Notes: generated by a model not told the origin, from the letters alone. Counted from the stretch's first letter, positions 11,598-24,258 are shown. The stretch is 64,000 nt of DNA from Auanema rhodensis (GCA_964057225.1 OZ059894.1:7450131-7514130); one strand, 5' to 3'. Made by a program: numbers and translations.

Positions 11598-12388
11598 AAA
11601 ATTTTGCTTTCTTTTGTTTCAGAAACAGTTTTGATAAAGCTTTCAGTTTCGGAACATCTCTCAAATCCTTTCTTTGGATAATTTCCGGTAAAAAGGTCTA
11701 GGCTTATGGTTACGTTGTTTGGATGCATCAGGAATAGACGGCGGATCTCTTGTGAGATGATATTCTAGGAGATAATGTCGATTGGACATTGTTTCTTGGA
11801 TATATTGTGATAAAAAGCTCCAAGCTTATGATTACCGTGTTTGGATGCATCAGGAATAGACGGCAGATCTCTTGTGAGATCATATTCTTGGAGATAATGT
11901 CGATTGGACATTGTTTCTTGGATATATTGTGATAAAAAGGTCCAAGCTTATGATTACCGTGTTTGGATGCATCAGGAATAGACGGCGGATCTCTTGTGAG
12001 ATGATATTCTAGGAGATAATGTCGATTGGACATTGTTTCTTGGATATATTGTGATAAAAAGCTCCAAGCTTATGATTACCGTGTTTGGATGCATCAGGAA
12101 TAGACGGCGGATCTCTTGTGAGATGATATTCTAGGAGATAATGTCGATTGGACATTGTTTCTTGGATATATTGTGATAAAAAGCTCCAAGCTTATGATTA
12201 CCGTGTTTGGATGCATCAGGAATAGACGGCAGATCTCTTGTGAGATCATATTCTTGGAGATAATGTCGATTGGACATTGTTTCTTGGATATATTGTGATA
12301 AAAAGGTCCAAGCTTATTATTACGTTGTTCGGATGCATCAGGAATAGACGGCGGATCTCTTGTGAGATGATATTCTGGGAGATAATGT

Positions 12389-12460
12389 GGCCGAATGGTC
12401 TAGGGGTATGATTCTCGCTTTGGGTGCGAGAGGTCCCGGGTTCAAATCCCGGTTCGGCCC
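12389..12460 (+). tRNA. tRNA-Pro(UGG)
   Basis: Consensus copy; AAAATTTT trailer. Confidence 0.95.
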
Positions 12461-12885
12461 AAAATTTTGCTTTCTTTTGTTTCAGAAACAGTTTTGATAA
12501 AGCTTTCAGTTTCGGAACTTCTCTCAAATCCTTTCATTGGATATATTCTGGTAGAAAAGTCTAGGCTTATGCTTACGTTGTTTGGATGCATCAGGAATAG
12601 ACGGCGGATCTCTTGTGAGATGATATTCTAGGAGATAATGTCGATTGGACATTGTTTCTTGGATATATTGTGATAAAAAGCTCCAAGCTTATGATTACCG
12701 TGTTTGGATGCATCAGGAATAGACGGCAGATCTCTTGTGAGATCATATTCTTGGAGATAATGTCGATTGGACATTGTTTCTTGGATATATTGTGATAAAA
12801 AGGTCCAAGCTTATTATTACGTTGTTCGGATGCATCAGGAATAGACGGCGGATCTCTTGTGAGATGATATTCTGGGAGATAATGT

Positions 12886-12957
12886 GGCCGAATGGTCTAG
12901 GGGTATGATTCTCGCTTTGGGTGCGAGAGGTCCCGGGTTCAAATCCCGGTTCGGCCC
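12886..12957 (+). tRNA. tRNA-Pro(UGG)
   Basis: Consensus copy; AAAATTTT trailer. Confidence 0.95.
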
Positions 12958-13137
12958 AAAATTTTGCTTTCTTTTGTTTCAGAAACAGTTTTGATAAGGC
13001 TTTCAGTTTCGGAACTTCTCTCAAATCCTTTCTTTGGATATATTCTGGTAAAAAGGTCTAGGCTTATGGTTACGTTGTTTGGATGCATCAGGAATAGACG
13101 GCGTTCTCTTGTGAGATGTTATTCTGGGAGATAATGT

Positions 13138-13209
13138 GGCCGAATGGTCTAGGGGTATGATTCTCGCTTTGGGTGCGAGAGGTCCCGGGTTCAAATCCCG
13201 GTTCGGCCC
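13138..13209 (+). tRNA. tRNA-Pro(UGG)
   Basis: Consensus copy; AAAATTTT trailer. Confidence 0.95.
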
Positions 13210-13756
13210 AAAATTTTGCTTTCTTTTGTTTCAGAAACAGTTTTGATAAAGCTTTCAGTTTCGGAACTTCTCTCAAATCCTTTCATTGGATATATTCTGG
13301 TAAAAAGGTCTAGGCTTATGGTTACGTTGTTTGGATGCATCAGGAATAGACGGCGGATCTCTTGTGAGATCATATTCTTGGAGATAATGTCGATTGGACA
13401 TTGTTTCTTGGATATATTGTGATAAAAAGGTCCAAGCTTATGATTACGTTGTTCGGATGCATCAGGAATAGACGGCGGATCTCTTGTGAGATGATATTCT
13501 AGGAGATAATGTCGATTGGACATTGTTTCTTGGATATATTGTGATAAAAAGCTCCAAGCTTATGATTACCGTGTTTGGATGCATCAGGAATAGACGGCAG
13601 ATCTCTTGTGAGATCATATTCTTGGAGATAATGTCGATTGGACATTGTTTCTTGGATATATTGTGATAAAAAGGTCCAAGCTTATGATTACGTTGTTCGG
13701 ATGCATCAGGAATAGACGGCGGATCTCTTGTGAGATGATATTCTGGGAGATAATGT

Positions 13757-13828
13757 GGCCGAATGGTCTAGGGGTATGATTCTCGCTTTGGGTGCGAGAG
13801 GTCCCGGGTTCAAATCCCGGTTCGGCCC
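13757..13828 (+). tRNA. tRNA-Pro(UGG)
   Basis: Consensus copy; AAACTTTT trailer. Duplicate of 8083. Confidence 0.95.
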
Positions 13829-14253
13829 AAACTTTTGCTTTCTTTTGTTTCAGAAACAGTTTTGATAAGGCTTTCAGTTTCGGAACTTCTCTCAAATCCT
13901 CTCTTTGGATAATTTCCGGTAAAAAGGTCTAGGCTTATGGTTACGTTGTTTGGATGCATAAGGGATAGACGGCGGATCTCTTGTGAGATGATATACTTTG
14001 AGATAATGTCGATTGGACATTGTTTCTTGGATATATTGTGATAAAAAGGTCCAAGCTTATGATTACGTTGTTTGGATGCATAAGGGATAGACGGCAGATC
14101 TCTTGTGAGATCATATTCTAGGAGATAATGTCGATTGGACATTGTTTCTTGGATATATTGTGATAAAAAGCTCCAAGCTTATGATTACAATGTTTGGATG
14201 CATAAGGGATAGACGGCGGATCTCTTGTGAGATGATATTCTAGGAGATAATGT

Positions 14254-14325
14254 GGCCGAATGGTCTAGGGGTATGATTCTCGCTTTGGGTGCGAGAGGTC
14301 CCGGGTTCAAATCCCGGTTCGGCCC
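14254..14325 (+). tRNA. tRNA-Pro(UGG)
   Basis: Consensus copy; AAAATTTT trailer. Confidence 0.95.
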
Positions 14326-14504
14326 AAAATTTTGCTTTCTTTTGTTTCAGAAACAGTTTTGATAAAGCTTTCAGTTTCGGAACTTCTCTCAAATCCTTTC
14401 TTGGATAATTTCCGGTAAAAAGGTATAGGCTTATGGTTACGTTGTTTGGATGCATAAGGGATAGACGGCGTTCTCTTGTGAGATGTTATTCTGGGAGATA
14501 ATGT

Positions 14505-14576
14505 GGCCGAATGGTCTAGGGGTATGATTCTCGCTTTGGGTGCGAGAGGTCCCGGGTTCAAATCCCGGTTCGGCCC
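14505..14576 (+). tRNA. tRNA-Pro(UGG)
   Basis: Consensus copy; AAAATTTT trailer. Confidence 0.95.
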
Positions 14577-14756
14577 AAAATTTTGCTTTCTTTTGTTTCA
14601 GAAACAGTTTTGATAAAGCTTTCAGTTTCGGAACTTCTCTCAAATCCTTTCATTGGATATATTCTGGTAAAAAGGTCTAGGCTTATGGTTACTTTGTTTG
14701 GATGCATAAGGGATAGACGGCGTTCTCTTGTGAGATGTTATTCTGGGAGATAATGT

Positions 14757-14828
14757 GGCCGAATGGTCTAGGGGTATGATTCTCGCTTTGGGTGCGAGAG
14801 GTCCCGGGTTCAAATCCCGGTTCGGCCC
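14757..14828 (+). tRNA. tRNA-Pro(UGG)
   Basis: Consensus copy; AAAATTTT trailer. Confidence 0.95.
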
Positions 14829-15009
14829 AAAATTTTGCTTTCTTTTGTTTCAGAAACAGTTTTGATAAAGCTTTCAGTTTCGGAACTTCTCTCAAATCCT
14901 TTCATTGGATATATTCTGGTAAAAAGGTCTAGGCTTATGGTTACGTTGTTTGGATGCATCAGGAATAGACGGCGGATCTCTTGTGAGATCATATTCTAGG
15001 AGATAATGT

Positions 15010-15081
15010 GGCCGAATGGTCTAGGGGTATGATTCTCGCTTTGGGTGCGAGAGGTCCCGGGTTCAAATCCCGGTTCGGCCC
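15010..15081 (+). tRNA. tRNA-Pro(UGG)
   Basis: Consensus copy; AAACTTTT trailer. Confidence 0.95.
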
Positions 15082-15506
15082 AAACTTTTGCTTTCTTTTG
15101 TTTCAGAAACAGTTTTGATAAAGCTTTCAGTTTCGGAACATCTCTCAAATCCTTTCTTTGGATAATTTCCGGTAAAAAGGTCTAGGCTTATGGTTACGTT
15201 GTTTGGATGCATCAGGAATAGACGGCGGATCTCTTGTGAGATGATATTCTAGGAGATAATGTCGATTGGACATTGTTTCTTGGATATATTGTGATAAAAA
15301 GCTCCAAGCTTATGATTACCGTGTTTGGATGCATCAGGAATAGACGGCAGATCTCTTGTGAGATCATATTCTTGGAGATAATGTCGATTGGACATTGTTT
15401 CTTGGATATATTGTGATAAAAAGGTCCAAGCTTATGATTACGTTGTTCGGATGCATCAGGAATAGACGGCGGATCTCTTGTGAGATGATATTCTGGAAGT
15501 TAATGT

Positions 15507-15578
15507 GGCCGAATGGTCTAGGGGTATGATTCTCGCTTTGGGTGCGAGAGGTCCCGGGTTCAAATCCCGGTTCGGCCC
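15507..15578 (+). tRNA. tRNA-Pro(UGG)
   Basis: Consensus copy; AAAATTTT trailer. Confidence 0.95.
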
Positions 15579-15758
15579 AAAATTTTGCTTTCTTTTGTTT
15601 CAGAAACAGTTTTGATAAAGCTTTCAGTTTCGGAACTTCTCTCAAATCCTTTCATTGGATATATTCTGGTAAAAAGGTCTAGGCTTATGGTTACTTTGTT
15701 TGGATGCATAAGGGATAGACGGCGTTCTCTTGTGAGATGTTATTCTGGGAGATAATGT

Positions 15759-15830
15759 GGCCGAATGGTCTAGGGGTGTGATTCTCGCTTTGGGTGCGAG
15801 AGGTCCCGGGGTCAAATCCCGGTTCGGCCC
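15759..15830 (+). tRNA. tRNA-Pro(UGG), variant with altered B box
   Basis: Duplicate of 10085. Shares A20 to G and T to G in the B box (15811) but lacks the extra D-loop A. Confidence 0.77.
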
Positions 15831-16011
15831 AAAATTTTGCTTTCTTTTGTTTCAGAAACAGTTTTGATAAAGCTTTCAGTTTCGGAACTTCTCTCAAATC
15901 CTTTCTTTGGATATATTCTGGTAAAAAGGTCTAGGCTTATGGTTACGTTGTTTGGATGCATCAGGAATAGACGGCAGATCTCTTGTGAGATGTTATTCTG
16001 GGAGATAATGT

Positions 16012-16083
16012 GGCCGAATGGTCTAGGGGTATGATTCTCGCTTTGGGTGCGAGAGGTCCCGGGTTCAAATCCCGGTTCGGCCC
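16012..16083 (+). tRNA. tRNA-Pro(UGG)
   Basis: Consensus copy; AAAATTTT trailer. Confidence 0.95.
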
Positions 16084-16386
16084 AAAATTTTGCTTTCTTT
16101 TGTTTCAGAAACAGTTTTGATAAGGCTTTCAGTTTCGGAACTTCTCTCAAATCCTTTCTTTGGATAATTTCCGGTAAAAAGGTATAGGCTTATGGTTACG
16201 TTGTTTGGATGCATAAGGGATAGACGGCGGATCTCTTGTGAGATCATATTCTTGGAGATAATGTCGATTGGACATTGTTTCTTGGATATATTGTGATAAA
16301 AAGGTCCAAGCTTATGATTACGTTGTTCGGATGCATCAGGAATAGACGGCGGATCTCTTGTGAGATGTTATTCTGGGAGATAATGT

Positions 16387-16458
16387 GGCCGAATGGTCTA
16401 GGGGTATGATTCTCGCTTTGGGTGCGAGAGGTCCCGGGTTCAAATCCCGGTTCGGCCC
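16387..16458 (+). tRNA. tRNA-Pro(UGG)
   Basis: Consensus copy; AAAATTTT trailer. Confidence 0.95.
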
Positions 16459-16761
16459 AAAATTTTGCTTTCTTTTGTTTCAGAAACAGTTTTGATAAGG
16501 CTTTCAGTTTCGGAACTTCTCTCAAATCCTTTCTTTGGATAATTTCCGGTAAAAAGGTATAGGCTTATGGTTACGTTGTTTGGATGCATAAGGGATAGAC
16601 GGCGGATCTCTTGTGAGATCATATTCTTGGAGATAATGTCGATTGGACATTGTTTCTTTGGATATATTCTGGTAAAAAGGTCTAGGCTTATGGTTACGTT
16701 GTTTGGATGCATCAGGAATAGACGGCGTTCTCTTGTGAGATGTTATTCTGGGAGATAATGT

Positions 16762-16833
16762 GGCCGAATGGTCTAGGGGTATGATTCTCGCTTTGGGTGC
16801 GAGAGGTCCCGGGTTCAAATCCCGGTTCGGCCC
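16762..16833 (+). tRNA. tRNA-Pro(UGG)
   Basis: Consensus copy; AAAATTTT trailer. Confidence 0.95.
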
Positions 16834-17199
16834 AAAATTTTGCTTTCTTTTGTTTCAGAAACAGTTTTGATAAAGCTTTCAGTTTCGGAACTTCTCTCAA
16901 ATCCTTTCTTTGGATAATTTCCGGTAAAAAGGTATAGGCTTATGGTTACGTTGTTTGGATGCATCAGGAATAGACGGCAGATCTCTTGTGAGATCATATT
17001 CTTGGAGATAATGTCGATTGGACATTGTTTCTTTGGATATATTCTGGTAAAAAGGTCTAGGCTTATGGTTACGTTGTTTGGATGCATCCTTTCTTTGGAT
17101 AATTTCCGGTAAAAAGGTATAGGCTTATGGTTACGTTGTTTGGATGCATAAGGGATAGACGGCGGATCTCTTGTGAGATGATATTCTAGGAGATAATGT

Positions 17200-17271
17200 G
17201 GCCGAATGGTCTAGGGGTATGATTCTCGCTTTGGGTGCGAGAGGTCCCGGGTTCAAATCCCGGTTCGGCCC
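17200..17271 (+). tRNA. tRNA-Pro(UGG)
   Basis: Consensus copy; AAAATTTT trailer; 863 bp to the next copy, as at 11526. Confidence 0.95.
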
Positions 17272-18062
17272 AAAATTTTGCTTTCTTTTGTTTCAGAAAC
17301 AGTTTTGATAAAGCTTTCAGTTTCGGAACATCTCTCAAATCCTTTCTTTGGATAATTTCCGGTAAAAAGGTCTAGGCTTATGGTTACGTTGTTTGGATGC
17401 ATCAGGAATAGACGGCGGATCTCTTGTGAGATGATATTCTAGGAGATAATGTCGATTGGACATTGTTTCTTGGATATATTGTGATAAAAAGCTCCAAGCT
17501 TATGATTACCGTGTTTGGATGCATCAGGAATAGACGGCAGATCTCTTGTGAGATCATATTCTTGGAGATAATGTCGATTGGACATTGTTTCTTGGATATA
17601 TTGTGATAAAAAGGTCCAAGCTTATGATTACCGTGTTTGGATGCATCAGGAATAGACGGCGGATCTCTTGTGAGATGATATTCTAGGAGATAATGTCGAT
17701 TGGACATTGTTTCTTGGATATATTGTGATAAAAAGCTCCAAGCTTATGATTACCGTGTTTGGATGCATCAGGAATAGACGGCGGATCTCTTGTGAGATGA
17801 TATTCTAGGAGATAATGTCGATTGGACATTGTTTCTTGGATATATTGTGATAAAAAGCTCCAAGCTTATGATTACCGTGTTTGGATGCATCAGGAATAGA
17901 CGGCAGATCTCTTGTGAGATCATATTCTTGGAGATAATGTCGATTGGACATTGTTTCTTGGATATATTGTGATAAAAAGGTCCAAGCTTATTATTACGTT
18001 GTTCGGATGCATCAGGAATAGACGGCGGATCTCTTGTGAGATGATATTCTGGGAGATAATGT

Positions 18063-18134
18063 GGCCGAATGGTCTAGGGGTATGATTCTCGCTTTGGGTG
18101 CGAGAGGTCCCGGGTTCAAATCCCGGTTCGGCCC
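18063..18134 (+). tRNA. tRNA-Pro(UGG)
   Basis: Consensus copy; AAAATTTT trailer. Confidence 0.95.
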
Positions 18135-18559
18135 AAAATTTTGCTTTCTTTTGTTTCAGAAACAGTTTTGATAAAGCTTTCAGTTTCGGAACTTCTCTCA
18201 AATCCTTTCATTGGATATATTCTGGTAGAAAAGTCTAGGCTTATGCTTACGTTGTTTGGATGCATCAGGAATAGACGGCGGATCTCTTGTGAGATGATAT
18301 TCTAGGAGATAATGTCGATTGGACATTGTTTCTTGGATATATTGTGATAAAAAGCTCCAAGCTTATGATTACCGTGTTTGGATGCATCAGGAATAGACGG
18401 CAGATCTCTTGTGAGATCATATTCTTGGAGATAATGTCGATTGGACATTGTTTCTTGGATATATTGTGATAAAAAGGTCCAAGCTTATTATTACGTTGTT
18501 CGGATGCATCAGGAATAGACGGCGGATCTCTTGTGAGATGATATTCTGGGAGATAATGT

Positions 18560-18631
18560 GGCCGAATGGTCTAGGGGTATGATTCTCGCTTTGGGTGCGA
18601 GAGGTCCCGGGTTCAAATCCCGGTTCGGCCC
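18560..18631 (+). tRNA. tRNA-Pro(UGG)
   Basis: Consensus copy; AAAATTTT trailer. Confidence 0.95.
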
Positions 18632-18811
18632 AAAATTTTGCTTTCTTTTGTTTCAGAAACAGTTTTGATAAGGCTTTCAGTTTCGGAACTTCTCTCAAAT
18701 CCTTTCTTTGGATATATTCTGGTAAAAAGGTCTAGGCTTATGGTTACGTTGTTTGGATGCATCAGGAATAGACGGCGTTCTCTTGTGAGATGTTATTCTG
18801 GGAGATAATGT

Positions 18812-18883
18812 GGCCGAATGGTCTAGGGGTATGATTCTCGCTTTGGGTGCGAGAGGTCCCGGGTTCAAATCCCGGTTCGGCCC
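18812..18883 (+). tRNA. tRNA-Pro(UGG)
   Basis: Consensus copy; AAAATTTT trailer. Confidence 0.95.
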
Positions 18884-19186
18884 AAAATTTTGCTTTCTTT
18901 TGTTTCAGAAACAGTTTTGATAAAGCTTTCAGTTTCGGAACTTCTCTCAAATCCTTTCATTGGATATATTCTGGTAAAAAGGTCTAGGCTTATGGTTACG
19001 TTGTTTGGATGCATCAGGAATAGACGGCGGATCTCTTGTGAGATCATATTCTTGGAGATAATGTCGATTGGACATTGTTTCTTGGATATATTGTGATAAA
19101 AAGGTCCAAGCTTATGATTACGTTGTTCGGATGCATCAGGAATAGACGGCGGATCTCTTGTGAGATGATATTCTGGGAGATAATGT

Positions 19187-19258
19187 GGCCGAATGGTCTA
19201 GGGGTGTGATTCTCGCTTTGGGTGCGAGAGGTCCCGGGTTCAAATCCCGGTTCGGCCC
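19187..19258 (+). tRNA. tRNA-Pro(UGG), D-loop variant
   Basis: A to G at gene nt 20, as at 6828. Confidence 0.9.
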
Positions 19259-19439
19259 AAAATTTTGCTTTCTTTTGTTTCAGAAACAGTTTTGATAAAG
19301 CTTTCAGTTTCGGAACTTCTCTCAAATCCTTTCATTGGATATATTCTGGTAGAAAGGTCTAGGCTTATGCTTACGTTGTTTGGATGCATCAGGAATAGAC
19401 GGCGGATCTCTTGTGAGATCATATTCTAGGAGATAATGT

Positions 19440-19511
19440 GGCCAAATGGTCTAGGGGTATGATTCTCGCTTTGGGTGCGAGAGGTCCCGGGTTCAAATCC
19501 CGGTTCGGCCC
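19440..19511 (+). tRNA. tRNA-Pro(UGG), acceptor-stem variant
   Basis: G5 to A (19444), as at 7081; AAACTTTT trailer. Confidence 0.85.
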
Positions 19512-19691
19512 AAACTTTTGCTTTCTTTTGTTTCAGAAACAGTTTTGATAAGGCTTTCAGTTTCGGAACTTCTCTCAAATCCTTTCTTTGGATATATTCT
19601 GGTAAAAAGGTCTAGGCTTATGGTTACGTTGTTTGGATGCATCAGGAATAGACGGCGTTCTCTTGTGAGATGTTATTCTGGGAGATAATGT

Positions 19692-19763
19692 GGCCGAATG
19701 GTCTAGGGGTATGATTCTCGCTTTGGGTGCGAGAGGTCCCGGGTTCAAATCCCGGTTCGGCCC
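19692..19763 (+). tRNA. tRNA-Pro(UGG)
   Basis: Consensus copy; AAAATTTT trailer. Confidence 0.95.
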
Positions 19764-20129
19764 AAAATTTTGCTTTCTTTTGTTTCAGAAACAGTTTTGA
19801 TAAAGCTTTCAGTTTCGGAACTTCTCTCAAATCCTTTCATTGGATATATTCTGGTAAAAAGGTCTAGGCTTATGGTTACGTTGTTTGGATGCATCAGGAA
19901 TAGACGGCGGATCTCTTGTGAGATCATATTCTTGGAGATAATGTCGATTGGACATTGTTTCTTTGGATATATTCTGGTAAAAAGGTCTAGGCTTATGGTT
20001 ACGTTGTTTGGATGCATCCTTTCTTTGGATAATTTCCGGTAAAAAGGTATAGGCTTATGGTTACGTTGTTTGGATGCATAAGGGATAGACGGCGGATCTC
20101 TTGTGAGATGATATTCTAGGAGATAATGT

Positions 20130-20201
20130 GGCCGAATGGTCTAGGGGTATGATTCTCGCTTTGGGTGCGAGAGGTCCCGGGTTCAAATCCCGGTTCGGCC
20201 C
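20130..20201 (+). tRNA. tRNA-Pro(UGG)
   Basis: Consensus copy; AAAATTTT trailer. Confidence 0.95.
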
Positions 20202-20626
20202 AAAATTTTGCTTTCTTTTGTTTCAGAAACAGTTTTGATAAAGCTTTCAGTTTCGGAACATCTCTCAAATCCTTTCTTTGGATAATTTCCGGTAAAAAGG
20301 TCTAGGCTTATGGTTACGTTGTTTGGATGCATCAGGAATAGACGGCGGATCTCTTGTGAGATGATATTCTAGGAGATAATGTCGATTGGACATTGTTTCT
20401 TGGATATATTGTGATAAAAAGCTCCAAGCTTATGATTACCGTGTTTGGATGCATCAGGAATAGACGGCAGATCTCTTGTGAGATCATATTCTTGGAGATA
20501 ATGTCGATTGGACATTGTTTCTTGGATATATTGTGATAAAAAGGTCCAAGCTTATGATTACGTTGTTCGGATGCATCAGGAATAGACGGCGGATCTCTTG
20601 TGAGATGATATTCTGGGAGATAATGT

Positions 20627-20698
20627 GGCCGAATGGTCTAGGGGTATGATTCTCGCTTTGGGTGCGAGAGGTCCCGGGTTCAAATCCCGGTTCGGCCC
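20627..20698 (+). tRNA. tRNA-Pro(UGG)
   Basis: Consensus copy; AAAATTTT trailer. Duplicate of 18063 at 2564 bp. Confidence 0.95.
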
Positions 20699-21123
20699 AA
20701 AATTTTGCTTTCTTTTGTTTCAGAAACAGTTTTGATAAAGCTTTCAGTTTCGGAACTTCTCTCAAATCCTTTCATTGGATATATTCTGGTAGAAAAGTCT
20801 AGGCTTATGCTTACGTTGTTTGGATGCATCAGGAATAGACGGCGGATCTCTTGTGAGATGATATTCTAGGAGATAATGTCGATTGGACATTGTTTCTTGG
20901 ATATATTGTGATAAAAAGCTCCAAGCTTATGATTACCGTGTTTGGATGCATCAGGAATAGACGGCAGATCTCTTGTGAGATCATATTCTTGGAGATAATG
21001 TCGATTGGACATTGTTTCTTGGATATATTGTGATAAAAAGGTCCAAGCTTATTATTACGTTGTTCGGATGCATCAGGAATAGACGGCGGATCTCTTGTGA
21101 GATGATATTCTGGGAGATAATGT

Positions 21124-21195
21124 GGCCGAATGGTCTAGGGGTATGATTCTCGCTTTGGGTGCGAGAGGTCCCGGGTTCAAATCCCGGTTCGGCCC
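21124..21195 (+). tRNA. tRNA-Pro(UGG)
   Basis: Consensus copy; AAAATTTT trailer. Confidence 0.95.
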
Positions 21196-21375
21196 AAAAT
21201 TTTGCTTTCTTTTGTTTCAGAAACAGTTTTGATAAGGCTTTCAGTTTCGGAACTTCTCTCAAATCCTTTCTTTGGATATATTCTGGTAAAAAGGTCTAGG
21301 CTTATGGTTACGTTGTTTGGATGCATCAGGAATAGACGGCGTTCTCTTGTGAGATGTTATTCTGGGAGATAATGT

Positions 21376-21447
21376 GGCCGAATGGTCTAGGGGTATGATT
21401 CTCGCTTTGGGTGCGAGAGGTCCCGGGTTCAAATCCCGGTTCGGCCC
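21376..21447 (+). tRNA. tRNA-Pro(UGG)
   Basis: Consensus copy; AAAATTTT trailer. Confidence 0.95.
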
Positions 21448-21750
21448 AAAATTTTGCTTTCTTTTGTTTCAGAAACAGTTTTGATAAAGCTTTCAGTTTC
21501 GGAACTTCTCTCAAATCCTTTCATTGGATATATTCTGGTAAAAAGGTCTAGGCTTATGGTTACGTTGTTTGGATGCATCAGGAATAGACGGCGGATCTCT
21601 TGTGAGATCATATTCTTGGAGATAATGTCGATTGGACATTGTTTCTTGGATATATTGTGATAAAAAGGTCCAAGCTTATGATTACGTTGTTCGGATGCAT
21701 CAGGAATAGACGGCGGATCTCTTGTGAGATGATATTCTGGGAGATAATGT

Positions 21751-21822
21751 GGCCGAATGGTCTAGGGGTGTGATTCTCGCTTTGGGTGCGAGAGGTCCCG
21801 GGTTCAAATCCCGGTTCGGCCC
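21751..21822 (+). tRNA. tRNA-Pro(UGG), D-loop variant
   Basis: A to G at gene nt 20, as at 6828. Confidence 0.9.
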
Positions 21823-22003
21823 AAAATTTTGCTTTCTTTTGTTTCAGAAACAGTTTTGATAAAGCTTTCAGTTTCGGAACTTCTCTCAAATCCTTTCATT
21901 GGATATATTCTGGTAGAAAGGTCTAGGCTTATGCTTACGTTGTTTGGATGCATCAGGAATAGACGGCGGATCTCTTGTGAGATCATATTCTAGGAGATAA
22001 TGT

Positions 22004-22075
22004 GGCCAAATGGTCTAGGGGTATGATTCTCGCTTTGGGTGCGAGAGGTCCCGGGTTCAAATCCCGGTTCGGCCC
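22004..22075 (+). tRNA. tRNA-Pro(UGG), acceptor-stem variant
   Basis: G5 to A (22008), as at 7081; AAACTTTT trailer. Confidence 0.85.
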
Positions 22076-22255
22076 AAACTTTTGCTTTCTTTTGTTTCAG
22101 AAACAGTTTTGATAAGGCTTTCAGTTTCGGAACTTCTCTCAAATCCTTTCTTTGGATATATTCTGGTAAAAAGGTCTAGGCTTATGGTTACGTTGTTTGG
22201 ATGCATCAGGAATAGACGGCGTTCTCTTGTGAGATGTTATTCTGGGAGATAATGT

Positions 22256-22327
22256 GGCCGAATGGTCTAGGAGTATGATTCTCGCTTTGGGTGCGAGAGG
22301 TCCCGGGTTCAAATCCCGGTTCGGCCC
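22256..22327 (+). tRNA. tRNA-Pro(UGG), D-loop variant
   Basis: G to A at 22272 (D loop, A box). Its duplicate at 19692 is consensus, so this change is recent. Confidence 0.88.
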
Positions 22328-22508
22328 AAAATTTTGCTTTCTTTTGTTTCAGAAACAGTTTTGATAAAGCTTTCAGTTTCGGAACTTCTCTCAAATCCTT
22401 TCATTGGATATATTCTGGTAAAAAGGTCTAGGCTTATGGTTACGTTGTTTGGATGCATCAGGAATAGACGGCGGATCTCTTGTGAGATCATATTCTAGGA
22501 GATAATGT

Positions 22509-22580
22509 GGCCGAATGGTCTAGGGGTATGATTCTCGCTTTGGGTGCGAGAGGTCCCGGGTTCAAATCCCGGTTCGGCCC
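22509..22580 (+). tRNA. tRNA-Pro(UGG)
   Basis: Consensus copy; AAACTTTT trailer. Confidence 0.95.
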
Positions 22581-23005
22581 AAACTTTTGCTTTCTTTTGT
22601 TTCAGAAACAGTTTTGATAAAGCTTTCAGTTTCGGAACATCTCTCAAATCCTTTCTTTGGATAATTTCCGGTAAAAAGGTCTAGGCTTATGGTTACGTTG
22701 TTTGGATGCATCAGGAATAGACGGCGGATCTCTTGTGAGATGATATTCTAGGAGATAATGTCGATTGGACATTGTTTCTTGGATATATTGTGATAAAAAG
22801 CTCCAAGCTTATGATTACCGTGTTTGGATGCATCAGGAATAGACGGCAGATCTCTTGTGAGATCATATTCTTGGAGATAATGTCGATTGGACATTGTTTC
22901 TTGGATATATTGTGATAAAAAGGTCCAAGCTTATGATTACGTTGTTCGGATGCATCAGGAATAGACGGCGGATCTCTTGTGAGATGATATTCTGGGAGAT
23001 AATGT

Positions 23006-23077
23006 GGCCGAATGGTCTAGGGGTATGATTCTCGCTTTGGGTGCGAGAGGTCCCGGGTTCAAATCCCGGTTCGGCCC
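23006..23077 (+). tRNA. tRNA-Pro(UGG)
   Basis: Consensus copy; AAACTTTT trailer. Confidence 0.95.
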
Positions 23078-23502
23078 AAACTTTTGCTTTCTTTTGTTTC
23101 AGAAACAGTTTTGATAAGGCTTTCAGTTTCGGAACTTCTCTCAAATCCTCTCTTTGGATAATTTCCGGTAAAAAGGTCTAGGCTTATGGTTACGTTGTTT
23201 GGATGCATAAGGGATAGACGGCGGATCTCTTGTGAGATGATATACTTTGAGATAATGTCGATTGGACATTGTTTCTTGGATATATTGTGATAAAAAGGTC
23301 CAAGCTTATGATTACGTTGTTTGGATGCATAAGGGATAGACGGCAGATCTCTTGTGAGATCATATTCTAGGAGATAATGTCGATTGGACATTGTTTCTTG
23401 GATATATTGTGATAAAAAGCTCCAAGCTTATGATTACAATGTTTGGATGCATAAGGGATAGACGGCGGATCTCTTGTGAGATGATATTCTAGGAGATAAT
23501 GT

Positions 23503-23574
23503 GGCCGAATGGTCTAGGGGTATGATTCTCGCTTTGGGTGCGAGAGGTCCCGGGTTCAAATCCCGGTTCGGCCC
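23503..23574 (+). tRNA. tRNA-Pro(UGG)
   Basis: Consensus copy; AAAATTTT trailer. Confidence 0.95.
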
Positions 23575-23753
23575 AAAATTTTGCTTTCTTTTGTTTCAGA
23601 AACAGTTTTGATAAAGCTTTCAGTTTCGGAACTTCTCTCAAATCCTTTCTTGGATAATTTCCGGTAAAAAGGTATAGGCTTATGGTTACGTTGTTTGGAT
23701 GCATAAGGGATAGACGGCGTTCTCTTGTGAGATGTTATTCTGGGAGATAATGT

Positions 23754-23825
23754 GGCCGAATGGTCTAGGGGTATGATTCTCGCTTTGGGTGCGAGAGGTC
23801 CCGGGTTCAAATCCCGGTTCGGCCC
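23754..23825 (+). tRNA. tRNA-Pro(UGG)
   Basis: Consensus copy; AAAATTTT trailer. Confidence 0.95.
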
Positions 23826-24005
23826 AAAATTTTGCTTTCTTTTGTTTCAGAAACAGTTTTGATAAAGCTTTCAGTTTCGGAACTTCTCTCAAATCCTTTC
23901 ATTGGATATATTCTGGTAAAAAGGTCTAGGCTTATGGTTACTTTGTTTGGATGCATAAGGGATAGACGGCGTTCTCTTGTGAGATGTTATTCTGGGAGAT
24001 AATGT

Positions 24006-24077
24006 GGCCGAATGGTCTAGGGGTATGATTCTCGCTTTGGGTGCGAGAGGTCCCGGGTTCAAATCCCGGTTCGGCCC
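24006..24077 (+). tRNA. tRNA-Pro(UGG)
   Basis: Consensus copy; AAAATTTT trailer. Confidence 0.95.
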
Positions 24078-24258
24078 AAAATTTTGCTTTCTTTTGTTTC
24101 AGAAACAGTTTTGATAAAGCTTTCAGTTTCGGAACTTCTCTCAAATCCTTTCATTGGATATATTCTGGTAAAAAGGTCTAGGCTTATGGTTACGTTGTTT
24201 GGATGCATCAGGAATAGACGGCGGATCTCTTGTGAGATCATATTCTAGGAGATAATGT

